64,000 nucleotides of DNA from Cochliopodium minus. Lineage: Eukaryota > Discosea > Himatismenida > Cochliopodiidae. The stretch's first letter is position 1, and each line of letters begins with the position of its first letter. The translations under genes and the position numbers were made by a program. Under the pieces are notes generated by a model. It did not search any database. It was not told where the DNA came from and saw only the letters and a list, made by a program, of their open reading frames with translations. Positions 1-11,036 of this stretch are shown here, one piece after another. The stretch spans positions 332,658 through 396,657 of the forward strand of contig JAMYWO010000003.1 of assembly GCA_024220525.1 (NCBI GenBank), in the 5' to 3' direction.

Positions 1-1009
1 TCAAAAAAAAAGAAATTTTGAAAGAAAATATTTGATTCGATGAAAAAAGATTGACCAAAAACTACTCCTAAAAAAAAAGAATTAAATAAAATTGATAAAA
101 AAAGAGATTTAAAAGAAACCAATGGAAACACCACACTCAGAAACGCAAGAAGAACTCATGTTACTCGAAGAATATGAATTTTCTATCAACACCAAAGAGT
201 ATGGATGAATAAATCCGATTAACCCTCCCATTCTTTGGTTTCCGTTCATCTGATAATTTTTTATTAAAAAAAATGTATAAAAAATTAATAAATTTATCTA
301 AAACAAATAAATTTAAAACAATAAAAAAAAAAAATAATTTGAAAAAATTTAAAATATAAAATAAAAAAAAAATGAATAAAAAATATTAAAAAATGAATAA
401 AATTTTTCAAAAAAAAAAAAAAGAGTTTTTCATTACACTCGCTCTTGAATATGTATTCGTTATACTTATATTGGGTTGTGAAACAGAACAATATCCTTTT
501 AAAGAAAATAAAAAAATAAAACCTTCTTTAAGTTTTTAATTTTCGTATTTAATTGTATTTAAATATTTATTTTTTAATTCTTGATTAAATTTTTTGCTTT
601 TTTTTTTTAAAAAATAACCAATCAAACCACCAAGCTGAGAAGAACCAAAGACAGAAACACTAGATTTGACATAACACTGATTTATGTTTGTATTTGATAC
701 GTGACCTGATAATCCCCCATTGTAATTACCCCCTGTAGAACGTACCACCCCATTACTCACTCCACTCTTCTCCACTCTTCCTCCATTGTTTTGTATTGCT
801 CCAACCAATCCTCCTTTTTCAAAAAAAAAAAATAAAAAATTCTCATTAAACATAATAAATTGTTCAAAATAATTTTTTTGTATTTAAATATTTTAAATTT
901 TTCATTTAAATTTGAATAAATATTGAATAAAAATAAATTTTTTCTACCCATTCTGCAATTTCCAAATACTATTTGAGTGTTTGGATTTGAAGGAAATCCG
1001 AGATTATGG
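1..1009 (-). CDS. GLUG-motif repeat protein, fragment open at both ends
   Basis: Reading leftwards, exons near 1009-948, 813-619, 496-437 and from 249 down can be joined in frame at GT-AG sites. The product has several copies of a GLUG-type unit: GGLVGAIQNNGG, GGLSGHVSNTNINQCYVKSS, GGLIGYCSVSQPNISITNTY and GGLIGFIHP followed by LIENSYSSS. The pattern GGL-[IV]-G, a short loop, an Ile/Asn-rich turn, then CY/SY and Ser/Val is what defines the GLUG family, whose members are often secreted or cell-surface proteins with beta-helix-like repeats. No start, signal peptide or stop is visible: the right end runs into the single n at 1010 and the left end continues past the window. The role is unknown. 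Confidence 0.6.
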
Positions 1010-1010
1010 N
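1010..1010. other. Single n, probable contig join
   Basis: A lone ambiguous base. To its left a GLUG-repeat gene is cut, and to its right the Rictor coding sequence stops at a clean splice donor with the next exon missing. The missing exon lies at 31018. This fits a scaffold join rather than a base-call ambiguity. Confidence 0.65.
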
Positions 1011-1052
1011 ATAAGTATGAATAGAAAAGAAAAGAATAGGAGAAGAAATTAC

Positions 1053-3772
1053 CTCTAATAATTCGATTAAACCTTCCCAGTTCCATTTTTGATAATCTTT
1101 GGTGTTGAGGATGCCAGTTTCTTGAAGTTTAGTTTTGATGACATTTTCATCGAGTCTCCATTCCAACTTGACACGAATGTCATCAATTCTGTCCAAACGT
1201 CTATTTGCACCTTTAAGTCTTTTCCATTTGTTACTTCCTATCAATGAGGATGCTTGATTTGTTGTCCCCATCTCTTTTCCCATCACCCCATTCATCTTCC
1301 CTGTTCCACTGTTGAAATATGAATGCAAATTGTACACCTTTTATTTAAAAATAAAAATAAAAATTATTTTAAAAATATCAAAAATAAATAAATAAATAGT
1401 TTTTAAAGTAAATATTTGAATAATAAATGAATAATAAATATACAAAGGAAAATAAAATTAAAAAAAAGTTTTAAAATAATTTTAATTGTTATTTTATTGA
1501 TTAATTTTTTACATTATTTCTTATTTATTTCTTATTTATTTATTATTTATTTATTATTTATGAATTAAAATGAAATTAATTAATTATTAATTAATTTTTT
1601 TTTGATTTTTATTTTGAAAATACCATAGAAGAAGCACGAGTACGAACACGACGAGTACCAACATGAGATTCAAAAGAAGTGGCATTTTGAACGAGGGAAG
1701 GAAGAGTTTGAAGAACAGAACAAAGAGAGGTGGGCAACAAAAAAGAACACATTTGCAATAATTCCGCCAACAATGATGCCGCTTTCCCTCTGTTCTTCTC
1801 CTCTATACTGTCTTCCCCTCTGTACTCTTCTTTCTTGCTTCCCACTTCTATCAATCCTTTTTATACAATTAAATAAAAAATAAAAACAAGAATATATTAA
1901 ATTAAAGTATTAAAGTTAAAATTCATTTACAAAATATAACATATAATAAAAATAAAAATATTTTGAATAAAATAAAAAAATAATAAACAAAATATTGATA
2001 GTTTAAAAATAAATCGGAAAATGAAAAAAAACAAAAATAAATAAAAATAATTTTTTTTAAAAAAAGAAACCTCTCAACAAGTCTGCACGAACAAAAGAAA
2101 CTAAAAGCAAACATAAGAAATTATCAAAGAGATTGTGTTGTTGGCGAATTTTGGGGGTGAGATCTCTCACAGAGTCCTCCGTTCCCGTGCTTTCTCCTCC
2201 CCCCTCCATTTTACTTATTCTGAATATCTCTATTATCCCATCCAATACTATTTCCTATTTCAAAAAATTAAAAAATTAAAAATTAGAAAATGAAAATAAA
2301 ATTAATGAAAAATAAAAATTTTAAAAAAATGAAAATAAAATTAATTAAAAATTAATTAAAAAAAAATTTTAAAAAAAATTAAAAACGAAAAATACATGTA
2401 GAGCAGGGGAATTGAGACTAAGAGCTGCTACAATGGATTTAAAACCACCACATTCGTTGAGGTACAAGATTCCTGTCCAGCTCCTTAAAAGGTAAATGAT
2501 GCACTGCATTACGTTTTTCCACACCACCAAGTTGTCCTGATCTTGATACTCAAACTCATCCATCAAAGGTGAAAAAAGAATCTTGAAATCATATCCTAAT
2601 TTTTTGAAAAGAAAAAAATGAAAAATGAAAAATGAAATTATACATACAATTTGAATTTAATGAAGAATATCCCCAAATTCATTCACAAAATTCATTATTT
2701 ATTTATAAGGAATATTCTCTTACCAGGTCGGATATAATTTCTTCTTTCTTCTACATCCAATAGATACAAAACAACCACCATCAAAGCAGATTGCAATTCG
2801 ACATGTGGAGGATTTTTGCAGATATTCAATATTGCTTTGATTCCATCAGATAAAGCAAGTATCTTTGGATTCATAATCGCTAAATTAATAGTTATATCGG
2901 ATCAATTATTGAAGTAAATTCGAAAAATTGATTTGAATATGTAAATGATATTAAATTTATTTCCTGTAAAGTTAAAATGTATGTATAAAAGTATTCATTA
3001 CCAATTTTTCCTAATGTTTGTATGCATACAATTCTTAATGGATCGTCTGTACTCAATGATACTCCTATCACAGAGGTTACAAGGGATCTTGATAGCAAAC
3101 TTGGGCAAACTTCCAAGCAAGCTGAAATGAATTTTAGTGAAAGTATTCTTTCTATTTCGATTGTTTCTACTTTTGGAGGAGCTTTTTCTAAGCACCTAAC
3201 AAGAATTTTATTAATTGTATTAAATTTATTGATTTGAGGGAATAGATTTGGTGAGATTGAATGTAATGATCTTTCTATAAAATAGTTTCAAAAAAAAATT
3301 TTTACATTGAAATCAAATAATCTGCTCCATATCTTAATATATCTTGCATAAAAGAGGGTGTTCTCAGATATTTTGTCAATATTCTTATTCCCAATGTTCT
3401 AATTGTTTTTGATGTGGTTCCAATGTAAAAAGAAATCCTATTTAAAAGAAATTTTGTATATAATGAAGAGATTTTAGTGTTATCATAAATAAATTTTGAA
3501 TAAAACCAACAGTGGTATAAATCTTGAATTATCAATGTATTTGGATATATCATCGACTTTTGCAGAAAAATCAACGAGAGAATTTAAACTATTCACTTTA
3601 CTTTTTAAATTTTGTGGATCCTTTTCCAAAATTACAACGCATTCTTCCAATCTCTCTTTTACTGATATTAAATTTGTTCATATATTAGTTTGATTTAAAA
3701 ATATATAAAATTATTCTTAATTTGATCAATCTTATTACTTTGTAATTCAAAGGGTGACAATGAATTATTCAT
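1053..3772 (-). CDS. rictor: Rictor/Pianissimo, N-terminal part (TORC2 scaffold)
   Basis: Rictor is the defining armadillo-like scaffold of TOR complex 2. The start is at 3772 (MNNSLSPFELQ), with exons down to 1053. Family landmarks in order are LEECVVILEKDPQNLK, TIRTLGIRILTKYL, SLVTSVIGVSLSTDDPLRIV, ALMVVVLYLLDVEERRNYI, RSWTGILYLNECGGFKSIV (compare human RSWAGIINL), FDNFLCLLLVSFVRADLL, AASLLAELLQMCSFLLP and finally NTKDYQKWNWEGLIELLE (compare human EWNWNLIG). The last exon ends at a donor at 1052-1051, phase 0, and nothing to the left continues it. The continuation starts at 31018. Around 3440-3520 the frame shifts by one between two otherwise convincing blocks; one T too many in the T5 run is a possible cause, so a homopolymer error or an unseen splice is likely. 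Confidence 0.88.
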
Positions 3773-3979
3773 CCTTGTATTTAGTATTCTTTCTTGATTT
3801 GATTAACCACAAACAATAATTTTTTTTTTTTTTTTTATAATTTTAAATTTTGATCAATTATTTATCTTTAAACTATTTGGGATCTTTCAATTTAAAGCTA
3901 TTTGAATGTTTTTTTTTTTTAGTGAATTGTTACATAACTAATTTATTTAAGATTTACTGAAATTATATTGAATATATTT

Positions 3980-5023
3980 TTAATAATCTTGCATTTGAAA
4001 GTCACTTTCTTTTCCAATCATATGAGGAGTCTGTCTGAAAGTGAAATTATATCTAATTTCATCTTTCAAGTTGAGGAACTTTGGTTTAGTTCCAACATAA
4101 ACTTTTTTAACACAATGCTCTATCATTCTAGAAGGACCTCCAAAAAGTACAACATCTCCACTTTCTAAATAAACACTTTTCTCTTCTCCATTATCTCTAT
4201 AACAAAAATCGCAAGAGTTTCCAAGTGAAAAACTAACAATAGGATGATCTTTTTCTCCATCATTTACATCATCATCCTTTGTTAAATATTAAATGAAAAA
4301 TAAACAAAAAATAAAAAATTATGAATCAAAAAACTTTTTTTTCTCATAGTTACCATATGCCAAATAATACCTGAGCTTCCTTCATATCTTAAACCTATAA
4401 AATTGAAAGACTAATTATTCTGAATTTTTTTAAAAAAAGGCTACATATCAAGTGAGTGGGATCTGATTCAGGTAAAGTTTGATCGTTAGCTCTTGCTTCC
4501 TTAACCAACTTTTTACAATAATCTCCAAATTCTTTTCCTTCTTCATAATTATTCAAACAATCATAGAGCCTTCCCCTAGTTCCTTTCAATAAAATTTTTT
4601 TATTTCTGTTTTTAAACAATTTTTATTTTTTTTATTATTATTTGTTTTTTTTTTAATTTTATAAATTATTTAGGATTAAATTTTAAACTTTACCTAAATT
4701 CAGAAACTATTTTACAAGAATTTAGTGATTTAAATTATTTTTTTTTTTTTTTTAACTTGCTCTTTTGTATTTTTGTTCTGAATCCAAAATGATCGTTTCC
4801 CTCCTATTGGGCCACTTCCCAATTTCTCGGCAAATTTGACTAATGTTAATTGATCTTTCCGAGAAACTATTGATCTCAAAACAATAAAGCCAGGAAGGAT
4901 CTTTTCTACTTTGTAATTTTTAGATATTTCTAAATGTTTCAAACTTTTATTGTAGTATTCAGAGATGAAATAGAGTTTATAGACTATGTAAACAAATATT
5001 GCAAAGAAAATATAAAAGATCAT
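3980..5023 (-). CDS. AlkB-like Fe(II)/2-oxoglutarate dioxygenase with N-terminal membrane segment
   Basis: Five exons (5023-4757, 4706-4694, 4582-4445, 4394-4354, 4276-3980) give 251 residues in frame. AlkB enzymes oxidatively demethylate nucleic acids, and some act on proteins. The HxD iron site is WHMD (H152, D154), split across the last splice junction. The second iron histidine is H207 in SRMIEHCV, and the 2-oxoglutarate arginine lies in RYNFTFR (R228/R234). The nucleotide-recognition region GTRGRLYDCL and the strand VSFSLGNSCDF fit the family. Residues 1-25 (MIFYIFFAIFVYIVYKLYFI) form a hydrophobic anchor, which is unusual for AlkB. Exon 2 is only 13 nt. The start is preceded by oligo-A. 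The substrate is unknown; it looks closer to plant-type AlkB proteins than to ALKBH5/FTO. It is divergent from NDOR1. Confidence 0.85.
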
Positions 5024-5133
5024 TTTTTTTTATTTTTAGAGATTGATTACTCTTCTTAATGAGAAATTAGTAATTGATAGTTAATATGCTGAAGAAGGAA
5101 TCTGAATTCCTCTTTCTTTGAAAAAAAAAAAAA
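5024..5133. promoter_or_regulatory. Short divergent promoter between the AlkB-like gene and NDOR1
   Basis: Only 110 bp separate the two opposing start codons. Both starts sit directly beside homopolymer A on their own strand. No TATA box or other named element can be assigned; shared control is inferred from spacing alone. Confidence 0.4.
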
Positions 5134-8100
5134 ATGGAAGAAAATGATAAATTGATGATACTTTATGCTTCACAAACTGGTAATTCAAGAGATGTTTCTG
5201 AAAGAATAATGAGGGATTCAATAAAGAGAGGATATAAAGTGGAATTATCATCATTGGAATACTATGATAAAAGCAGATTACCCAATGAAAAACATGTGAT
5301 CTTTGTCATTTCAACAACAGGACAAGGAGAGGGTAAATATTTCCATCTAATTTAATAATTATTTCGAATAATTACTAATCCACTAAATAAGTTCCTGATT
5401 CTATGAAGGTAATAAAGAAAAAAAAATTCATTTCGTATTATAAAATCAAATCAAATAAATATCTGATCACAAATATTGAGAACCATAATTAACTAATCAA
5501 AGGATTCTATCAAATATTTAAAATTTATTGGAACATTTTTTTTAAAAAAATTGATTTGATTTTTTTTCTTCAAAAAAGAAATTTTGGAAATTTTTGTTGT
5601 GGAAAGGATTACCAACAAACAGTCTAGAAAATGTAAAGTGTACCATTTTTGGGTTGGGAGATTCATCATATCCCAAATATTGTTTTGCTGCAAAACTATT
5701 GTATAGAAGACTTGAATCATTGGGAGCCAAATTTTTTTACGAGAAAGGATATGGTGATGATCAAGACCCATTAGGTCCAAATTTTTTTTTAATCTCATTT
5801 TTTTAAAAAAAAAATTTTGTTGAATTTATTTTTATTTTTTTTATTTTTTTATTTTTATTTTTAAAATTTTAATAGGATATGACGGATGTTTGGACAAGTG
5901 GTTACCTAGTATGTGGTCTGCTTTAGAGCAGCTTATGCCCAACGTTAAACCCAAAACCAATCTGGACGAGAAAGATGTCCCCAAATATTTAATTCAAACC
6001 TCCCTACTTTTCAATCTTACCAATCATAACACCACTCATAACACCACAATTTACAATAATAATATTAATGATATTAACAATATTTACAATAATATTGATG
6101 AAAATAAAAATATTGATAATAATAATAAAAATAATGATATTTACAATATGAATAATAACAAACTTAATTCTGATGATAATAATATTAATGATAATAATAA
6201 AAACAATAATAAAAGCAATAATGACATTATTAATAAAAGCAATAATGAAATTATTAATAAAAATATTAACGATGTAAAAGGGGAGAAAGTAAAAGAAAAG
6301 GAAAAAGGGAAAGAAAAAGACGAAAAAAACACAGATAAACACGAAAAAAAATTTATTTACTCCAAACTTTTAGAAAACACCAGGTTGACTTCCAGTGACT
6401 GGGAGAAGGATGTCCGTAAAATCGTTTTTGAAATTCCCAACTCCCAAAATAATCTTTTTCAATGTGGTGACATTCTTTGTGTTTTAGCTGAAAATGAGAG
6501 ATCCCAAGTCATTGATTCTCTGCAAGTTCTTAATATTGATCCTAGTATTCTTTTTTTTATTTGAAAACTTTATTTTTTTATTTAATATTTTTTCATTTAA
6601 AAATTTTTTTTGTTTAAAAATTTTTTTGTTTAATTTGAAATATTCTCTTTATTTGAAACATTCTTTTTCATTTTAAAAATTTTTTTTGATTTTTTTTGTT
6701 TTTTAAACAGATACAACCATTCTTTCTATAAAGTTAAATCCGGCATATTCAGTGTACGATTCTTCTCAACAAGATGACTTTTTCACCTCCATTTCTTTCC
6801 CCATAAACATTGTTGATTTCTGCGTAAAGTACCTTAATTTATTTGGTAAAAAAAAACAATAATTTTCATCATATTTCTCAATTTATTTTGCAAAAAAACG
6901 ATAATATTTCTCAATTTTTTTGTTTCATTTTCTTAAATTTTTTATTTTAATCTCTATTTTCAAAAATTTATTATTTGAGAAATAAAAATAAATATGATTG
7001 AGAACATGAATACATGATAATGATCATTTCACATCTTTTTTAATAAATTTTTTTTAATTTTTTAATTTTTTTTCTAAATAGGGACACCACGTAGATATTT
7101 CTACGAACAACTTTCCAATTTTGCAGAAGACGAAAAGCAAAAAGAAAAGCTTGTTTATTTCGCTTCGTCAGAGGGACAATACGATCTTTATCGATACAAC
7201 AACAAAGAAAAACGCCAATTCTTCGAAGTTATTTCCGAGTTTAATTCTGCCAAAGTTCCTCTTGATCACCTCCTTTCCATGATCGGTCCTATTGAAGAAA
7301 GGTTCAAAAAAAAAAAATTTATTAAAAATTTATTAAAAAGATGATCATAAATTTTATGAAACTTTATTTTTAAATTTTGATTTTATTTAAAAATTTTTTA
7401 TTTATATTTTAACTTTATTTCTAAAATTTTTATTTTTATTTTTTAAAATTAATACTTTTTTATTTAAAGATTATTTACGATTTCTTCATCTTGTTTGCCA
7501 TACTCTCACTTGGATTCTCTAAAAGTGGAAATAACGATGGGATTAATAGAGTATGAAACTCCTTTGAAAAGAAAGAGAAAGGGTTTTTGTTCTGGGTGGC
7601 TCATTAATAGAAATGTGGGTGATCTTGTTCGTGTTTGGATCAAAAAAGGTAATTTATTATTTTATTTTTAATTTATTTATATTTTTTATTTATTAATTTA
7701 TTCATTTCCAATTTTTAATTTTTATTTTTATTTATTTTATTAATATTTTTTGTTTTATTTTTTGAGGGGCAATCCAAATGAATGAAAATCAAAGAAAAAA
7801 ACCATCCATTTACATTGGTCCTGGAACAGGTAAATTTTTATTAAAAATTGAAAAACAGCTATTAAAATGTTTTTAAAATTATTTTTTCAATTTAAAAAGG
7901 TTGCAGTCTTTTTAAGTCAATCATAGAAGAAAGAAATTTTCTTCAAAAAGTGAACACTACATCTCAATATGGAGACATCCTCTTCTTTTTTGGATGCAGA
8001 CATCAGCAAAAAGATTTTCTTTATGAAGAATTTTGGGAGAATATGCAAAAAGAGGGATCTATCAAAAACTTTTTTGTTGCTTTTTCGAGAGATAGTGAAA

Positions 8101-8446
8101 AAAAGGGTTTATTTTCAAATTATTTTAAAATTTTTATTTATTTTTTATTTATTTTTTAGTTTACGTGCAACATTTGTTGAAAGAACAATCCAAACTTATT
8201 TATGAATATATTGAAGAGAAATCTGGTAATTTATTGTTGTTTTTTAATTTTAATTAAATTTGTTTTTGAATAAAAGCGAATATAATTGTTTCTGGGAATG
8301 CTTTGAAAATGCCCAAAGATGTTAGGGACACATTCAAACTCATTTTAATAGAAAACTCCAAAAACATTTACACTGACGAAAGGGCAGAAAACTATATTCG
8401 TAAAATGGAGTTGAGTGGAAGATTTCTAACAGAAACATGGAATTAA
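5134..8446 (+). CDS. NDOR1: NADPH-dependent diflavin oxidoreductase 1 (NDOR1/Tah18)
   Basis: Eleven exons (5134-5332, 5392-5408, 5579-5774, 5876-6544, 6711-6845, 7082-7301, 7470-7648, 7767-7829, 7900-8106, 8160-8225, 8277-8446) sum to 706 residues. NDOR1 passes electrons from NADPH through FAD and FMN to anamorsin/Dre2 for cytosolic Fe-S cluster assembly. The flavodoxin domain shows LYASQTGNSRDVSERI, STTGQGEVPDSM and FGLGDSSYPKYCFAAKLL. The FAD signature is RLFTISSS (about 479-486), the NADPH loop is GPGTGCSLF (about 556-564), followed by FFGCRHQQKDFLY. It ends in ETWN, like the ETW terminus of human NDOR1. About 110 Asn/Lys-rich residues (from about 180) are inserted in the linker between the FMN and FAD domains. 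Exon 2 is 17 nt. Short length and the lack of a membrane anchor separate it from cytochrome P450 reductase. Confidence 0.95.
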
Positions 8447-8487
8447 AAAATTTAAAAAATATTTATTAAATCAAAATCAAAAAAAAA

Positions 8488-8841
8488 ATGAATAGAAGTT
8501 TAGTATTTTCAATTGGATCAATTTTAACTGGTATTGGTGTTGGATTAGGAGCATTTGGAGCTCATGGATTGAAAGCAAGAAATGTCAGTGAAAGTCATTT
8601 ACAATATTGGCAAACAGCAACATTATATTTATTTATTCATTCACTTGGAATAATGATATCTTCCTTTGCACCAACATTCAGCAAATTGGCCTTTATTTTT
8701 TTTATTATTGGAATAATTCTATTTTCTGGTTCTTTATATTTGATTGTTATCACTGGTGATTCATGGTATGGTAGAATTACTCCTATTGGAGGTTTGAATT
8801 TTATTTTGGGATGGATTTGGCTTGCTCTTGTAAATTATTAA
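8488..8841 (+). CDS. TMEM256/DUF423 family small membrane protein
   Basis: Intronless, 117 residues, start preceded by eight A. The family signature is clear: LGAFGAHGLK near the N-terminus, FIHSLGIM, FSGSLYLIVITG, then ITPIGGLNFILGWIWLA at the C-terminus. Four hydrophobic segments are expected. The family runs from bacteria to animals and has no established function; the human member TMEM256 is a small membrane protein. It starts 41 bp after the NDOR1 stop on the same strand and converges on the SGYTD-repeat gene with 86 bp between stops. Confidence 0.93.
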   Translation: MNRSLVFSIGSILTGIGVGLGAFGAHGLKARNVSESHLQYWQTATLYLFIHSLGIMISSFAPTFSKLAFIFFIIGIILFSGSLYLIVITGDSWYGRITPIGGLNFILGWIWLALVNY

Positions 8842-8927
8842 ATCCATAAAGGATAAATAATAAAAAATTTAATCAAAAAAAAAACAATTATTTATAACAA
8901 AATACAAAAAAAAATGAGGAGAAGAAA

Positions 8928-10780
8928 TCAATACAAGTCATTAGAATCTTCACTTGAAGAAAAATCATCATCATATTTTTTGTTATTTACAAGTTTATCA
9001 GTATATTGAGAAATGATAGAATTGTTCTTAGGACTGTTACTTCCTTTACTTCCAAAATCTAAATGTTTACTTGAACTCCCTGTATATTTTAACTCTGGCT
9101 TTGCTTTTTTATTTTTGTTGATATTTGAGGGAGTAATAATCGAGTTTGTATAAGAAGATGGAAGAGAGTTACTACTTCTGTTGCTATTACTATTCTTACT
9201 ATTATTACTGATGCTGTTTTTAAAATGGGGAAGGGAATCAGTATAAGAAGAAGGCAAAGGTTTTAAAGGAGAAATTTGTAACTTCCTTCTTCCATTATTT
9301 ACATTTTCATTATTATTATTGTTATCGAAATTATAATCATCATCACATCCTTCTTCATTATCATCGACACTGCAATCATTACCATTTTCATTACCATGAT
9401 TATCATTGTTATTATTTTTAAAATTACTCGAGTTGTTTTGAATGATTCCATCGGTGTAACCTGAAACAATTATTTCCTTTTTATTATTTTGGTATTTGCT
9501 GTTACTTTTGTAATTGTTGTCATTACTTTGATCATAATTTTCATTTTTGTTGGAAAAATTAGAAGGAGAAACAAATTGATCAGTATATCCCGACACTGTT
9601 ACAGAAGAAGAGGGATGTTCATCATAATCTTCTTCATTTCTTTTTTTATTATTATTATTATTTACATTATTTATATTGTTATTCACATTATTATTCACAT
9701 AATCCCTTTTATTATTCACATCATTATTATTTTTTTGAACAATTCCATCAGTGTAACCCGAAACGATCACTTCTTCATTTTTATTAACATTTTGATTGAA
9801 ATTTTTTTGAATGATTCCATCCGTATATCCTGACACTGTTATTTCTTCCTTTTCATTATTTTGGTAATTGCTATAATCATTTTTATTTTTATTATTATTG
9901 TTATTTTTATTTTTGTTGGAAAAATTAGAAGGAGAAACAAATTGATCAGTATATCCCGATACTGTTACAGAAGAAGAGGGATGTTCATCATAATCCCCTT
10001 CATTTCTTTTTTTATTATCATTTACATTATTATTCACATAATCCCTTTTGTTATTCACATCATTATTTTTTTGAACAATTCCATCAGTGTAACCCGAAAC
10101 GATCACTTCTTCATTTTTATTAACATTTTGATTGAAATTTTTTTGAATGATTCCGTCAGTATACCCTGACACTTTTATTTCTTCCTTTTTATTCTTATTA
10201 TTTTCATTATTGTTATTATAAAAATAATCACTTTTACTTTTATTCTGATTATTTTGATTGTCAAAATAATCATTTTTATTTTTAAATTTAGAGTAATAAT
10301 TACTTTCACTTTTACTGTGAAAGTTATTTTTGTTACTATTAAAGTTATTAACATTTCCATTAAAGCTACTACCAGAGTTAATCTTGTCACTTTCATTGTT
10401 TTTTTTGGAGATAACTCTGTCAGTGTATCCTGAAACAAGAATCCCCTCAAAATCTTCATCACTATCATCACCTCTGTTATTCCCATTATATTTACTTTCA
10501 TTACTGTTATTATCTTTATTACCATTACTATTATTCCCATTATATTTACTTTCATTATATTTACCATTATTGTTATATTTAATCTTATTGTTATTATTGT
10601 TATTATTGTCATATTTAATATTATTGTTATTATTGTTATTATTGTTTTTATTGTTATTATTGTTATTATTGTTATTATTGTCATTATTGTTTTTATTGTT
10701 ATGATGATATAATTGATCAGTATAGCCACCACTCGAAGTACCATTTAAAGAAGAAGAAAGAAGGGGAGAGTTTCCTGAAT
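8928..10780 (-). CDS. SGYTD-repeat, Asn-rich protein of unknown function (5' end missing)
   Basis: An open frame of 617 codons runs from the n at 10781 to the stop at 8928 with no intron and no start codon of its own, so the 5' part is missing. I do not recognise the family. Twelve copies of a pentad punctuate Asn/Lys/Asp-rich linkers, in order: GGYTDQLYH, SGYTDRVIS, SGYTDGIIQ, SGYTDGIVQ, SGYTDQFVS, SGYTDGIIQ, SGYTDGIVQ, SGYTDQFVS, SGYTDGIIQ, SSYTDSLPH, SSYTNSIIT, SQYTDKLVN. The usual setting is [TI]-V-SGYTD-x-[IV]. The C-terminus is acidic and Ser-rich (FSSSEDSNDLY). The Tyr-Thr-Asp core is invariant in 11 of 12 copies, although the linkers have drifted freely. No membrane segment is seen. 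The protein is probably disordered, with a repeated binding or phosphorylation motif (inference). Confidence 0.75.
9463..10172 (-). repeat. Two tandem copies of a long SGYTD-bearing unit
   Basis: About 10172-9840 and 9838-9463 encode near-identical runs: SGYTDGIIQKNFNQNVNKNE, then SGYTDGIVQKN, the linker KRDYVNNNVN, DYDEHPSSSVTV, then SGYTDQFVSPSNFSNKN. The second copy differs mainly by extra AAT/AAC codons. This indicates a recent internal duplication. Confidence 0.85.
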
Positions 10781-11036
10781 NCAGAACTCAAAAATTTGAT
10801 GCTAAGAAATTTCGAATAATTCAAGATTTTTGAAATTTTTATAAAAAATATCACATATGGAAAAAGAGTGAGGTATTTCAATCATTACAGATAACATTTT
10901 AAATGGAAAAGATTTTAAATTCTTTAATCTTCAATATCTCTGTTTTGGATTGTATCAAAGAAAAATCAATTTTCTTTGAAATTTTTTTAATGAAAAGAAA
11001 AATCAAAATAATAAAAGCATTATAGAAAAAGAAAAA
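10781..11036. other. Single n (10781) and short gene-free stretch
   Basis: The SGYTD frame closes within three codons beyond the n, so the n probably marks a contig join, although an acceptor (ATTCAG) beside it leaves an intron possible. The rest to 11036 is AT-rich with no coding signal that I can see. Confidence 0.45.

Noticed and set aside
757-1086. Open frame with MGRKNLFLFNIY crossing the n at 1010
   Set aside because: It runs through an intron of the GLUG gene and across the probable join; the residues are A/T-driven.
6004-6342. Minus-strand frame rich in Ile/Val/Phe
   Set aside because: It is the reverse complement of the Asn tract in NDOR1. Several similar frames opposite Asn or Ser tracts were dropped for the same reason.
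9463-10172. CRISPR-like or satellite array
   Set aside because: The repetition is in coding frame, the units are long and divergent, and there are no regular spacers.
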